64,000 bases of DNA. Origin: Klebsiella oxytoca. GTDB taxonomy: Bacteria; Pseudomonadota; Gammaproteobacteria; Enterobacterales; Enterobacteriaceae. Position 1 is the stretch's first letter, and the number at the start of each line of letters is the position of its first letter. Location: assembly GCF_009707385.1 (NCBI RefSeq), contig NZ_CP046115.1:2728001-2792000 (forward strand). Direction: 5' to 3'. The notes under the pieces are model-generated. The model was given only the letters and a program-made list of their open reading frames with translations, was not told where the DNA came from and searched no databases. Positions 29,321 to 37,525 of the stretch are shown here, piece after piece. A program made the position numbers and the translations under genes.

Positions 29321-30481
29321 TTATTTAAGTAAATGTAATGCCAGCGACGTATATATTTGTGCCGCCTGGTGCAGCTCTTCAATTTTTACATACTCATCTT
29401 TGACGTGCGCCTGCGCTAAATCCCCTGGCCCAAGAATAATGGTCGGGATCTGGCAGCCCACGGAGAAAAAAGGCGCTTCGCAGGTTGCGTCAAAAATCGT
29501 TTTTTTCGCCGCGCCGGTTAATGCGTCCACGGCCTGGAAAGCAGCCTCCACCAGCGGATGCGACTCTTCAATCGCCGACGCCGGAATAAACAGATAATTA
29601 TCCAGCGAATAATCCTGCTGCGGCTTCAGACCCGATTCGGCAAGGGCTATCTGCAAACTATCGTTGATTTCATTACGCCTTTCTTCCGGTAGCACCCGGC
29701 GGTCAATTTCAATAACGCATGACTGCGGGACGATATTCGGCGCGCTGCCGCCGTTAATTGTGGTCACCAGCATGGAAGCATTTCCCAGCAGCGGATGATG
29801 CTTTTGTTTAACCCGGCGGCACTCCTCAAGCAGTCCCGGAAGCAGTACCGCCATTTTGTTGATGGCGCTATCCGGATTGCGGGTTTTCGCCGCATGTCCG
29901 GCGGTACCGTGAGTTGTCAAACGGGTACGGCTAACTCCTTTGTGGGCGACGCAAATCTCCAGCGACGTCGGCTCGCCAATAATCGCATAATCAGCTTCTA
30001 CGCCCTGGGCAACAAAATGTTCCATCCCCAGGTTGATGCGCTCTTCATCAACGTTAAATAACAGAACAATTTCACCGCTAAAAGCGTACCGGCGGCGCTT
30101 AATCAGGATAGCGGCGTACATCATTGCCGCCACGCCGGATTTCATATCTGCCGCCCCGCGGCCGATAATGCGTTCCCCGTCAATGACGGCGGCAAATGGA
30201 TCGACCGACCATCCGCTTCCACAGGGAACCACATCGGAATGACCGTTAAGGATCAACCGCTTACCCGGCTGTTGGCCTTTAAGGCGAGCGATAACATTCG
30301 GCCGATCGGCTACCGCCTCCTGTATATCGACTTCAATTCCCTCTCCGCGTAAAACATCGGCAATAAATAGCGCCACGGCTTTTTCATTGCCCGGCGGATT
30401 CTCTGAGGGAAACTGAATCAGGCTGCACAGGAGCGTAACTAACTCCTGCCGTTCATCGGCAGTTAATTTAATATCGATCAT
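29321..30481 (-). CDS. M20 family deacylase/peptidase (ArgE/DapE-like)
   Basis: This 386-residue cytoplasmic zinc hydrolase shows the M20 metal ligands and catalytic residues: LNGHSDVVP (His, Asp), GRGAADMKSG (bridging Asp), DEERIN (catalytic Glu-Glu pair), GEPTS, and a dimerisation insert (RTRLTTHGTAGHAAKTRN). Family members remove N-acyl groups from amino acids (ArgE, aminoacylase) or succinyl from DapE substrates. Between a D-threonine-aldolase-like enzyme and RidA, the most likely role is deacylation of an N-acyl-D-amino acid. Confidence 0.9.
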   Translation of the reverse strand: MIDIKLTADERQELVTLLCSLIQFPSENPPGNEKAVALFIADVLRGEGIEVDIQEAVADRPNVIARLKGQQPGKRLILNGHSDVVPCGSGWSVDPFAAVIDGERIIGRGAADMKSGVAAMMYAAILIKRRRYAFSGEIVLLFNVDEERINLGMEHFVAQGVEADYAIIGEPTSLEICVAHKGVSRTRLTTHGTAGHAAKTRNPDSAINKMAVLLPGLLEECRRVKQKHHPLLGNASMLVTTINGGSAPNIVPQSCVIEIDRRVLPEERRNEINDSLQIALAESGLKPQQDYSLDNYLFIPASAIEESHPLVEAAFQAVDALTGAAKKTIFDATCEAPFFSVGCQIPTIILGPGDLAQAHVKDEYVKIEELHQAAQIYTSLALHLLK

Positions 30482-30500
30482 GATAAATACTCTCAGTTAA

Positions 30501-31580
30501 TTAATAACTTTTGCCACGGGCATCGATAGTTATCGTTTCGCTCAATATTCCATTGCGGAAGGCATATATTTCATCGACCAGATTGGCGACCACGCAGCAG
30601 TGATTGGGAATAATATGCAGCTGTTCCCCAATGGTCAGTGAGACTTTCTCCGGGTCATAGCGTAAATATCCATGCTCTTCATTAAGTTTTACCAGCGCGA
30701 CCTCGGGATATTCCTGAATCAATCCGTAAGATCCCGGCGTAGCGGAGAGATCCGACGTCAGGGATTTGGTACCAGCATCTACTGTCGCATATCCTGGAAG
30801 TGGAATACTGACCACGGTGGCGCAAATGGTCAGCGCGCAGTTTTCCGCAGTATAAATTCCTCCGTTGATCGCATTCATATCGCCAAAAATAAAATTACCG
30901 GCGCGCGACTCGGTAATGCCTTTAAGCTCATCGGCATAAAATGAAGAAAGCGTTGAACCTCCGGATAATACTTTGATATCAAAACCATACGCATTGAGAA
31001 TATCCCGACTATTAATCAGTAAAGCGGCTTCTTCACGCGCCGCACGGCGGATATCCGGCTCTTCACGATATTGATAAATGGTCCCCGCATAGGTAAATAC
31101 GCCGCTTACCCTTAAGCCAGGGAGCGCCGCCACCGCGCGGGCGAAATCCAGTAATTCATCTGGCTGGATGCCTTCGCGGTGTGCGCCATAATCAATTGCT
31201 ATATCAATATCAAACGTCAGACTGTTTCTCACCGCGGCCCGCGACAGCCCCTGCGCGCCGGTCAGGCTATCGACAATGGTGCGCATGTTGATTTGGCGGG
31301 CCAGCTCGGCGTAACGCTGACATTTATCGTCGCCAATCAGCGGGTAAGCCAGCAAAATTGAGGTAATTCCTCCGGCCGCCATCACTTCCGCTTCTGCCAG
31401 CTTGGCGCAGGTGATGCCACTCGCCCCCAGCTCTTGTTCCAGCTTAGCCAGCCGCACGGATTTGTGGGTTTTAATATGCGGCCAGTGCTGAATATTATTG
31501 CGCGATAGTCCGGAGGTCATGGCAATAATATTTTTCTCCATAATATCCATATCCAGCGCAACATAAGGTGTGGTTAACAT
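30501..31580 (-). CDS. PLP enzyme of the D-threonine aldolase/D-serine dehydratase-like family
   Basis: The 359-residue fold-type III PLP enzyme has an alanine-racemase-like N-terminal barrel, with the Schiff-base Lys in WPHIKTHKS, and a C-terminal beta domain with the metal site IIPNHCCVVANLVDE that is typical of D-threonine aldolase and eukaryotic-type D-serine dehydratase. Products would be glycine plus aldehyde, or an enamine that hydrolyses to a keto acid and ammonia. The RidA gene two places downstream favours the dehydratase reaction. GGAGGAAAA precedes the ATG, and it follows the regulator gene by 15 bp. Confidence 0.9.
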   Translation of the reverse strand: MLTTPYVALDMDIMEKNIIAMTSGLSRNNIQHWPHIKTHKSVRLAKLEQELGASGITCAKLAEAEVMAAGGITSILLAYPLIGDDKCQRYAELARQINMRTIVDSLTGAQGLSRAAVRNSLTFDIDIAIDYGAHREGIQPDELLDFARAVAALPGLRVSGVFTYAGTIYQYREEPDIRRAAREEAALLINSRDILNAYGFDIKVLSGGSTLSSFYADELKGITESRAGNFIFGDMNAINGGIYTAENCALTICATVVSIPLPGYATVDAGTKSLTSDLSATPGSYGLIQEYPEVALVKLNEEHGYLRYDPEKVSLTIGEQLHIIPNHCCVVANLVDEIYAFRNGILSETITIDARGKSY

Positions 31581-31595
31581 TTTTCCTCCTGACGG

Positions 31596-32267
31596 CTAAC
31601 CGTCATCTGATGGGTTTTCCCCTCTGACCTCTCCCAGGTAGGCATACAGGGTATATTTTGAGATATTCAAAAACTCGCAGATTTTCTCTCCGGATTTTTT
31701 GATGAGAAATACCCCTTTATCATCAAAAAATTTAATGGCATTGAGCTTATCCTGCTTAGACATATTGGCGACAGGCACGTCGATAATTGTCATGCACTCA
31801 TTTATCAAGTAATCAAGCAGTTCATTAACATCTTTGACAAAGACTTCCGTAACATCCTCTTTTTTGGCGGGAGCGATATCAGCGCGACCGGCCATTTTAT
31901 TTAGCATTTTTTCCGCCAGTAATATGTCGCTGATATCGAGGTTAATGCACATTGCGCCAATAACCTGTTTGTTACTATTACGGATATAGATAGAGGTAGA
32001 TCGCAGAGTCTTGCCCTCACGAGTGCGGGTAAAATAGTTGTGCCGGTCACCGTTCACATCCGTACCGCGAAGCACTTCCAGTCCCAGATTACTGCTAGGA
32101 TCGCCTACCTTGCGGCCAGTAACATGGCCATTAATAATGGCGATAATGCTGCTTTCCAGTCCCTGGGAATGATCGTGTAAGACCACCTCGCAGTTTTCAC
32201 CGAACTGATTTGCAATCCCTTCCATCATCGGAATGAAGAAGTCTAAATTTTCTTTTATGTTTTCCAT
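31596..32267 (-). CDS. YheO/DauR-like transcriptional regulator
   Basis: The 223-residue protein begins with the YheO-like PAS domain (FFIPMMEGIANQFGENCEVVLHD, VIGAMCINLDISDI) and ends with a DauR-type helix-turn-helix (DDKGVFLIKKSGEKICEFLNISKYTLYAYLGEV). DauR of Pseudomonas represses D-arginine catabolism in response to its ligand, so a D-amino-acid-linked effector is reasonable here. First gene of the five-gene operon. A promoter-like pair is at 32308-32337 and a large palindrome lies at 32404-32426. Confidence 0.92.
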   Translation of the reverse strand: MENIKENLDFFIPMMEGIANQFGENCEVVLHDHSQGLESSIIAIINGHVTGRKVGDPSSNLGLEVLRGTDVNGDRHNYFTRTREGKTLRSTSIYIRNSNKQVIGAMCINLDISDILLAEKMLNKMAGRADIAPAKKEDVTEVFVKDVNELLDYLINECMTIIDVPVANMSKQDKLNAIKFFDDKGVFLIKKSGEKICEFLNISKYTLYAYLGEVRGENPSDDG

Positions 32268-32307
32268 GCTGACCTGAATTTATGTTAGATGACCAAACTT
32301 TTTGTTA

Positions 32308-32337
32308 TGTATACCCGGACTAACAGAATTTCAGCAA
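32308..32337 (-). promoter_or_regulatory. Sigma-70 promoter of the YheO-led operon
   Basis: On the minus strand TTGCTG (-35) is followed 18 nt later by TATACA (-10), about 41 bp before the regulator ATG. The repeat ACAAAAAGT overlaps the start-site side (32297-32305). Confidence 0.55.
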
Positions 32338-32403
32338 CACGAAACTGAACGAAAAGTGATCGCCAACACAATTTTTTCTTACTTTTTGTTTGCTGAGAGC
32401 CGT

Positions 32404-32426
32404 AAATCATACTTTTTGTATGATTT
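32404..32426. promoter_or_regulatory. Palindrome AAATCATAC-N5-GTATGATTT, candidate operator
   Basis: This is a perfect 9-bp-arm inverted repeat whose centre contains ACTTTTTGT. The same 9-mer occurs at 32381-32389 and 32297-32305, giving three copies upstream of the YheO-like gene. The 30-nt spacing of the two distal copies is about three helical turns. It is a candidate site for the operon regulator. The ttrR gene ends 120 bp away, converging from the other side of this gap; nothing else is seen there. Confidence 0.55.
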
Positions 32427-32546
32427 CATGCTGGTAGGATTTTAATGAGGAGGAAAGCGATATCGGGTTCAGCGGCGTGCGGCCCATGACGATTGGACGC
32501 GGCTAGCGAAGAGAAAGCAGCGACCTTCCGCCACCGCTGTTTGCAG

Positions 32547-33137
32547 TTAAGGCTGAATAACCAGCTGTAGTATCCACACCAGCTCAGCCAGGCTCCCGGC
32601 GTGCATTTTCTCCATTACCCGAGCCCGATGAACCTCTACCGTACGTACCGCAATATTCATCACCTGCGCAATTTCACGGTTCATCAATCCTTGTACCACC
32701 AGCAGAGCCAGTTCTCGCTCTTTTGGTGTCAGCTGCTGATAGCACTCAAGAATTTTTTGCCGCGAAACCGCCTCCAAAGAGAGCTCCAGAGCACGTTCCA
32801 GCGCCGCCTGCAGCGGCTCGGCCGAAACCGGCTTTTGCAGAAAATCCACGGCCCCTTGCTTCATCTGCTCTACCGCCATCGGCACATCGCCATGTCCGGT
32901 CAAGAACACCACCGCCAGAGTACTCCCGCTCTGACGCAACGCCTCATGAACGCCCCGGCCATCCAGCCCTGGCATACGCATATCCAGTAAAACCACACCG
33001 GCCTGATAGAGATTAGCCTGGGCCAGAAACGTTTCTCCCTCTGCCCAACACATCACTTCATAACCCAGACTCTCCAGTAAAAAGGCGCATGCCCTGGTAA
33101 CTTGCAGATCGTCATCCAGCAGATGAATAATTGCCAT
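32547..33137 (-). CDS. ttrR: Tetrathionate response regulator TtrR
   Basis: The 196-residue FixJ/NarL-type regulator has a receiver domain (acidic LLDDD, phospho-Asp in VLLDMRMPGLDG, TGHGDVPMAVEQMKQGAVDFLQKPV in pieces) and a LuxR HTH (LTPKERELALLVVQGLMNREIA, MNIAVRTVEVHRARVMEKM). It overlaps ttrS by 26 bp, as in Salmonella. In Salmonella it activates ttrBCA under anaerobic tetrathionate. Here the target genes are mostly deleted, so the regulator probably has no remaining local function. Confidence 0.92.
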   Translation of the reverse strand: MAIIHLLDDDLQVTRACAFLLESLGYEVMCWAEGETFLAQANLYQAGVVLLDMRMPGLDGRGVHEALRQSGSTLAVVFLTGHGDVPMAVEQMKQGAVDFLQKPVSAEPLQAALERALELSLEAVSRQKILECYQQLTPKERELALLVVQGLMNREIAQVMNIAVRTVEVHRARVMEKMHAGSLAELVWILQLVIQP

Positions 33138-34884
33138 GAGCGCTGTTATCCTCCTGTTGCGAAAAATTGATGCTCACAGTTAATCCTTTTTTGCCGTCAG
33201 GCGCCGTTTTATTGGCAATGCTTATCTCACCTCTGGCGTAGCGCGCCAGCCGCCGGCAGATAACCAGCCCCAAACCCATGCCATCCTTTCTACCGCTTTT
33301 AAAAGGCTCGAATGCCTGCTTCATTATGGCGTCATCAATTCCCCCGCCGTTGTCCTGTAGCGTAATCTCTACCTCTCCGGCTGCACGACTGGCGTTTATC
33401 CATAGCCTGTTCGCTCCTGCCTGAGCCGCATTGAGAATTAAATTAGCCAATACCTGCTCAAGCAGAACCGGCGGCAATATGACGGTTAGCGTGTGGTCGA
33501 TACTGCCAATAATGCGTAGCTCAGGAAACTGTCGCGGTACGTGCAGCCACTGCCAGACATTTTCAATGGCCTGGACAATGCTGATGCACTCCCATTTCTC
33601 TGCCGTAACGTGTTTTCCCTGCGCCTGATTCACCCACAGCCGCAGATTACGTAATGTCTCAGCCCCGAGCTGAGCCTGAAGATCGATATTCTCCAGGGCG
33701 GGTAGTAGTGGGTGCTGCGGATCCAGCTTGCGCAGACGGATCGCGCAGCCCTGGGCGTAGTGGCGGATTGCAGCTAGCGGCTGGTTAAGTTCATGAGCGA
33801 AGCCTGAAGTCATTTCGCCCAGTACGCTTATTTGCCGGGCGGTTTGCAGGTCCTGCTCCTGCTTACGCAGCTGCACGGCATTGCGCTCAAGTAGTTTCCC
33901 GCGCCGCTGAACCTGTATCATGACCCAGATATAGTTCACTATCAGCAGCATCAGCACCAGCCCGGCTGCGGCCATCACCAGGCGATTTTGCACAAACCAG
34001 CTCGTCACATCCATCCACAGCTCTCGCTGCTGAGGATGCTGTTTCAGCTCACGCATCAGCGCCTCAGCCTGGTTAGTGGAGTCTGGCGCCCCCCATTGAA
34101 AGACTGCATCAGCAGGCGCATTAAATAACGCCCGGGTCACGCGATCGGCGAGCTCATCGCTGACAGCAGGCAGCGCGGCAAACGACCAGTCCCGGTAAAG
34201 ACGAGTACTGGTTACGCAGGGTATGGATGAAGGGCGCTTTATCAGCGCAACAAAGTCGTCTTTATGGATCAGTCCCTTTTCATCCATCATTTCCAGCAGA
34301 CAGACCGGTACAATCGCTGCCTGCACGGCATTTTCGCGCAGCAGATATATAAGCGCATCGGCGGGAAATCCGGTGAAGCGCAGATGAAGATCGCGGTCTG
34401 GCATCAATCCGGCATCGCTCAGAGCTTTGTATCCCAGCAGATAACCGCCAAATGCCATCGGATCGACGGCCCCGACCGTTTTGCCAATCAGATCCTCAGG
34501 CGTCTTAATTTCGCTGTCGCGACGGGTCAGGATCGCGCTGCCTGTAACGTTTTCTATGCCATGGGAAGCACGCAATGAAGCCAGCCAGCGTAGGGGAAAA
34601 TGGTTATTTAATTGAACAAACTGTCCCGGATGAGTCACGACAAACTGGACGCTACCGTTTTTGACCGCTTCCTGCATCTGATGCAAATCCAGCGGACGAA
34701 TATGAAACTGCTGATCGGGCAACTGCTCATTAAGAAATGATTCCAGCGGCTGCCAGCTGCTGCGAGCAAAAACATCGCCGCGAATCGACAAAATACCGAT
34801 ATGCCATGAATCCGCCCGTACTGGACAGATAAGCAGCAATGTCGATATCAGCAGCGCCAGACGCCCTACAGTTTTCGCTCCCAC
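33112..34884 (-). CDS. ttrS: Tetrathionate sensor kinase TtrS
   Basis: The 590-residue inner-membrane kinase has a signal/anchor sequence (LALLISTLLLICPVRA) and a periplasmic PhnD-like binding domain (about residues 25-290; GILSIRGDVFARSSWQPLESFL, VGAVDPMAFGGYLLGYKAL in pieces). A TM helix (RLVMAAAGLVLMLLIVNYIW), HisKA with the phospho-His in GFAHELNQPLAAI, and a HATPase domain (LILNAAQAGA, DNGGGID, GMGLGLVIC) follow. It senses tetrathionate outside the inner membrane. The gene appears intact although its target operon is not. Confidence 0.93.
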   Translation of the reverse strand: MGAKTVGRLALLISTLLLICPVRADSWHIGILSIRGDVFARSSWQPLESFLNEQLPDQQFHIRPLDLHQMQEAVKNGSVQFVVTHPGQFVQLNNHFPLRWLASLRASHGIENVTGSAILTRRDSEIKTPEDLIGKTVGAVDPMAFGGYLLGYKALSDAGLMPDRDLHLRFTGFPADALIYLLRENAVQAAIVPVCLLEMMDEKGLIHKDDFVALIKRPSSIPCVTSTRLYRDWSFAALPAVSDELADRVTRALFNAPADAVFQWGAPDSTNQAEALMRELKQHPQQRELWMDVTSWFVQNRLVMAAAGLVLMLLIVNYIWVMIQVQRRGKLLERNAVQLRKQEQDLQTARQISVLGEMTSGFAHELNQPLAAIRHYAQGCAIRLRKLDPQHPLLPALENIDLQAQLGAETLRNLRLWVNQAQGKHVTAEKWECISIVQAIENVWQWLHVPRQFPELRIIGSIDHTLTVILPPVLLEQVLANLILNAAQAGANRLWINASRAAGEVEITLQDNGGGIDDAIMKQAFEPFKSGRKDGMGLGLVICRRLARYARGEISIANKTAPDGKKGLTVSINFSQQEDNSAHGNYSSAG

Positions 34885-35061
34885 CTGATAAACCCTTTCA
34901 TTATATTGTTCTGGATCAATTTTTCGACGGGTATGTGGTTAACCACAATAGAGATAACCCCGCCTCGATTTTTACACTGAGAATCATCAACTTTGTTTAT
35001 GTATCACGTGCAAGTCAACGGTATGACAAATATTTTGTAGTTGCCGCGTGAGGGAGAAAAT

Positions 35062-36066
35062 ATGGATAAGCGTAAACGACTTTTTCTGGTGCTGTTGAGC
35101 TTTGCGAGCGCCGGCGCTTTTCTGGTTCCGCTATCCCATGCGCATGTCGAAGAGGTAATTTCTCGCCCGCAGGAGGTCAGTTGGCTACCGTGGGCGATGC
35201 TGTATTATTTTTCTATCAGCGTAGCCGCCTGCGCCGCACTGTTTGCCTCCGCCCTCCACTGGAGCAAAACACCCCATCCGCAACGTAAGGACGCGGCGCT
35301 GCTGATTGCCCTGCTCTGCGCGATAGCCGCACTGCTGGCGCTCCTGGTGGAGTCGCATCAATCCGCCAGCATCTGGCAGTTGTATACGCATCCCGCACCG
35401 CCGTCGTGGATGTCATGGGGAGCGTCGCTTTTGCCGCTATTCGCCCTGTTCTTAAGCCTGTGGGGAGCGGCACAATGGGCAACGCGGTTTTTTAATAAAC
35501 GTTACGCCGTCACTAAATGGCTGGCTGTGATTTGCGCTATTTTAGCGCCCGGCCTGCTGGTCTATAGCGGGCTGGAGATTTCCCTGACGCTGTCGCATCC
35601 GGTCTGGTTTAGCTATGCCTTCACGCTGATGATGTTCTTGAGCGCGCTGCAAACCTTTTTCGCGCTGATGCTTGCCTCTACGCGCATTACCCTGCCGCAG
35701 CAGCGTAGAATGGTGCAGTGGCAGTCCCTGACGCTGATCGTCCTGGCTTTGCTGGTAACGGTGTGGGTAAGCAGCGACTCTTTATCAGGCACGGCGATTC
35801 GTCAGTGGCTGGAAACGTCATCTTCGGCACTCTATTACGTCATCGGTCTGCTGGCGTTGTGGTTCATTTCCATCTGTTTTGGCATTTACGCGCTCCACAA
35901 TCTGCTGAGGCTGCCGGTTCGCGCCGTGTTGGCCCTGAGCGCAATGGCGCTGCACTGGGTGTTGCTGATTCAGGCACAAAGCCTTCCCAGATTTAAATCC
36001 CTTCCCACCTCTTCGGATAGCTGGCTTGTTAATCCAGGTGCTTTCGACCGCTACTTGCTGTTCTGA
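35062..36066 (+). pseudogene. ttrC: TtrB signal peptide fused to truncated TtrC (ttr deletion scar)
   Basis: The 334-codon frame is open. The first about 27 residues (MDKRKRLFLVLLSFASAGAF, then LVPLSHA) match the Tat-type signal of Salmonella TtrB (MDSSKRQFL...AGASLVPLAEA). From VEEVISRPQEVSWLPWAMLYYF on, the protein is the NrfD-like quinol-binding subunit TtrC (eight to nine TM helices; SGTAIRQWL, LHWVLLIQAQSLPRF). The iron-sulphur part of TtrB and the first residues of TtrC are missing, and the TtrC end departs from the family after WLVNPGAF. No ttrA follows. The fusion product would lack its catalytic and Fe-S partners. GAGGGAGAAAAT precedes the ATG. Confidence 0.85.
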
Positions 36067-36230
36067 TTTAGGCATAATTTTGACATCTGCTCGCTGAGGG
36101 TCAGGCCAGGTGTAAATGCGGCGATGCTTTTTAGCGGCCAGCGAGGCATGAGTGAAAACATTTGGACTGTACTCAACCCCGCCAGCCTGAGCATTTCCTG
36201 ATTATCGACTCGATATAATGATATGCAGAT

Positions 36231-36254
36231 AGAGCCTAAGAACTAGGCTCTTTT
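36231..36254 (+). terminator. Intrinsic terminator downstream of the ttr remnant
   Basis: AGAGCCTA-AGAAC-TAGGCTCT is an 8-bp stem followed by TTT. It lies 165 bp beyond the ttrC remnant in a 344-bp gap in which I see no gene. It may be the former ttr operon terminator. Confidence 0.7.
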
Positions 36255-36410
36255 AAGAGGCTTACTGATTTATAACCTTAAAAACATGGTGTGCCGCTTA
36301 CTGTGATGACGCAGGATATTAACGTCAGGATATGTATTCATTTTTATTCACAGGTGAACAAGTTAAATACTTTATAAAATTGTGACAAGATTTATATGCT
36401 TAATTTACAA

Positions 36411-37385
36411 CTAACTTGCTAATTTCCATCGCAGAGTATTACTTCTCCCGCTCCCGGTTTTAATACTTATCACGGCACCCGTATTTTCCATCTGGCATAA
36501 TAAGTAACGCATACTGTAAATACTGATATCCATTTCGTTTGCGATTTCTCTCGTTGTCAGCCAGATTTCATTTTCAGGCGATCTTAAATGTAAACGACTG
36601 CTGGTCAGGCGTTTCATACTTTGTAATACACGGTATTTATCATCTGACTCACCGTCAACCTCGCTGACAACTTTTGTTTTCCATATGAGCCGGTCGTCAG
36701 CGTACTCCTCAACGTGATGCTTAACGATTTCCGCATATTTTTCCGACACTGACCTGGTGCCTAACCAGAGTACGAAGTCGCTATACCTTTTTATATTGAT
36801 TTTTCGCATAATTGAACGACGGTAGCTGCTCAGGGCTTTTATTGTACAACCCATTTTTTGCGAAATTTCATAATGCCCTAATCCCTGACTTAAATACCCT
36901 AACATCAACTGTTCTCGCCATGCCAGCTGGTATGGCCCAGGGCATTTTGAACAATTTGGCTTACGCAAGTCCGGAGGGCCACTCATCGAATCGGCGAAAA
37001 ATAACGAAAACAATTTTCGGCGAATCGTGGCCACCGAGTTTCTCATCGTGATAACCGAGTTCACTACCGGGCAATTGATATTGCGATCGTAATGTTCGGT
37101 ACGAGGGTAAACGCTTAGCCACTTTTTACCCAACATATTGAACTTATAATCATTTTGTGTTTGGAACTCATGGCACCCCACCCAATCAAAAACTTTTTCT
37201 CCCGGAGAGTGGAATTTCACAACCAGATCGGCATCCTTAGGCTCGCTAACCTTAGAAACGATCACTCCGCTCTGATACTCCTCTTCAAACAGCTCCTTTA
37301 AAAGGAATATCAGCCCCATGGAAAAATAATTATTCTCAGTTGCAATATGCACCGGCAAGTATATATTTTTAACAGCAGATACCAT
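36411..37385 (-). CDS. Regulator combining a LuxR-type HTH and a PapI/FaeA-like winged helix
   Basis: The 324-residue protein has three parts. Residues about 1-145 are a degenerate receiver-like domain without an evident phospho-Asp. Residues about 150-220 contain a LuxR-type HTH (LMLGYLSQGLGHYEISQKMG, IKALSSYRRSIMRKI). Residues about 270-324 form a winged helix (WLTTREIANEMDISIYSMRY, ENTGAVISIKTGSG) of the PapI/FaeA type used in fimbrial phase control. It follows the fimbrial operon on the same strand after a 140-bp gap, so it may be separately expressed or cotranscribed. Likely role: control of the adjacent fimbriae. Confidence 0.82.
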   Translation of the reverse strand: MVSAVKNIYLPVHIATENNYFSMGLIFLLKELFEEEYQSGVIVSKVSEPKDADLVVKFHSPGEKVFDWVGCHEFQTQNDYKFNMLGKKWLSVYPRTEHYDRNINCPVVNSVITMRNSVATIRRKLFSLFFADSMSGPPDLRKPNCSKCPGPYQLAWREQLMLGYLSQGLGHYEISQKMGCTIKALSSYRRSIMRKINIKRYSDFVLWLGTRSVSEKYAEIVKHHVEEYADDRLIWKTKVVSEVDGESDDKYRVLQSMKRLTSSRLHLRSPENEIWLTTREIANEMDISIYSMRYLLCQMENTGAVISIKTGSGRSNTLRWKLAS

Positions 37386-37525
37386 AATGAACCTCCTTCA
37401 GTTTTGATTCAGCTCGTCCTGTTTAAATATATGAGCTTAAGTTAATTATACAATTGTATTAGTACAAATACTCTCGGGTATACGGATTATATATTAAAAG
37501 AATAGTAAATCTTTAACCTTTACAT

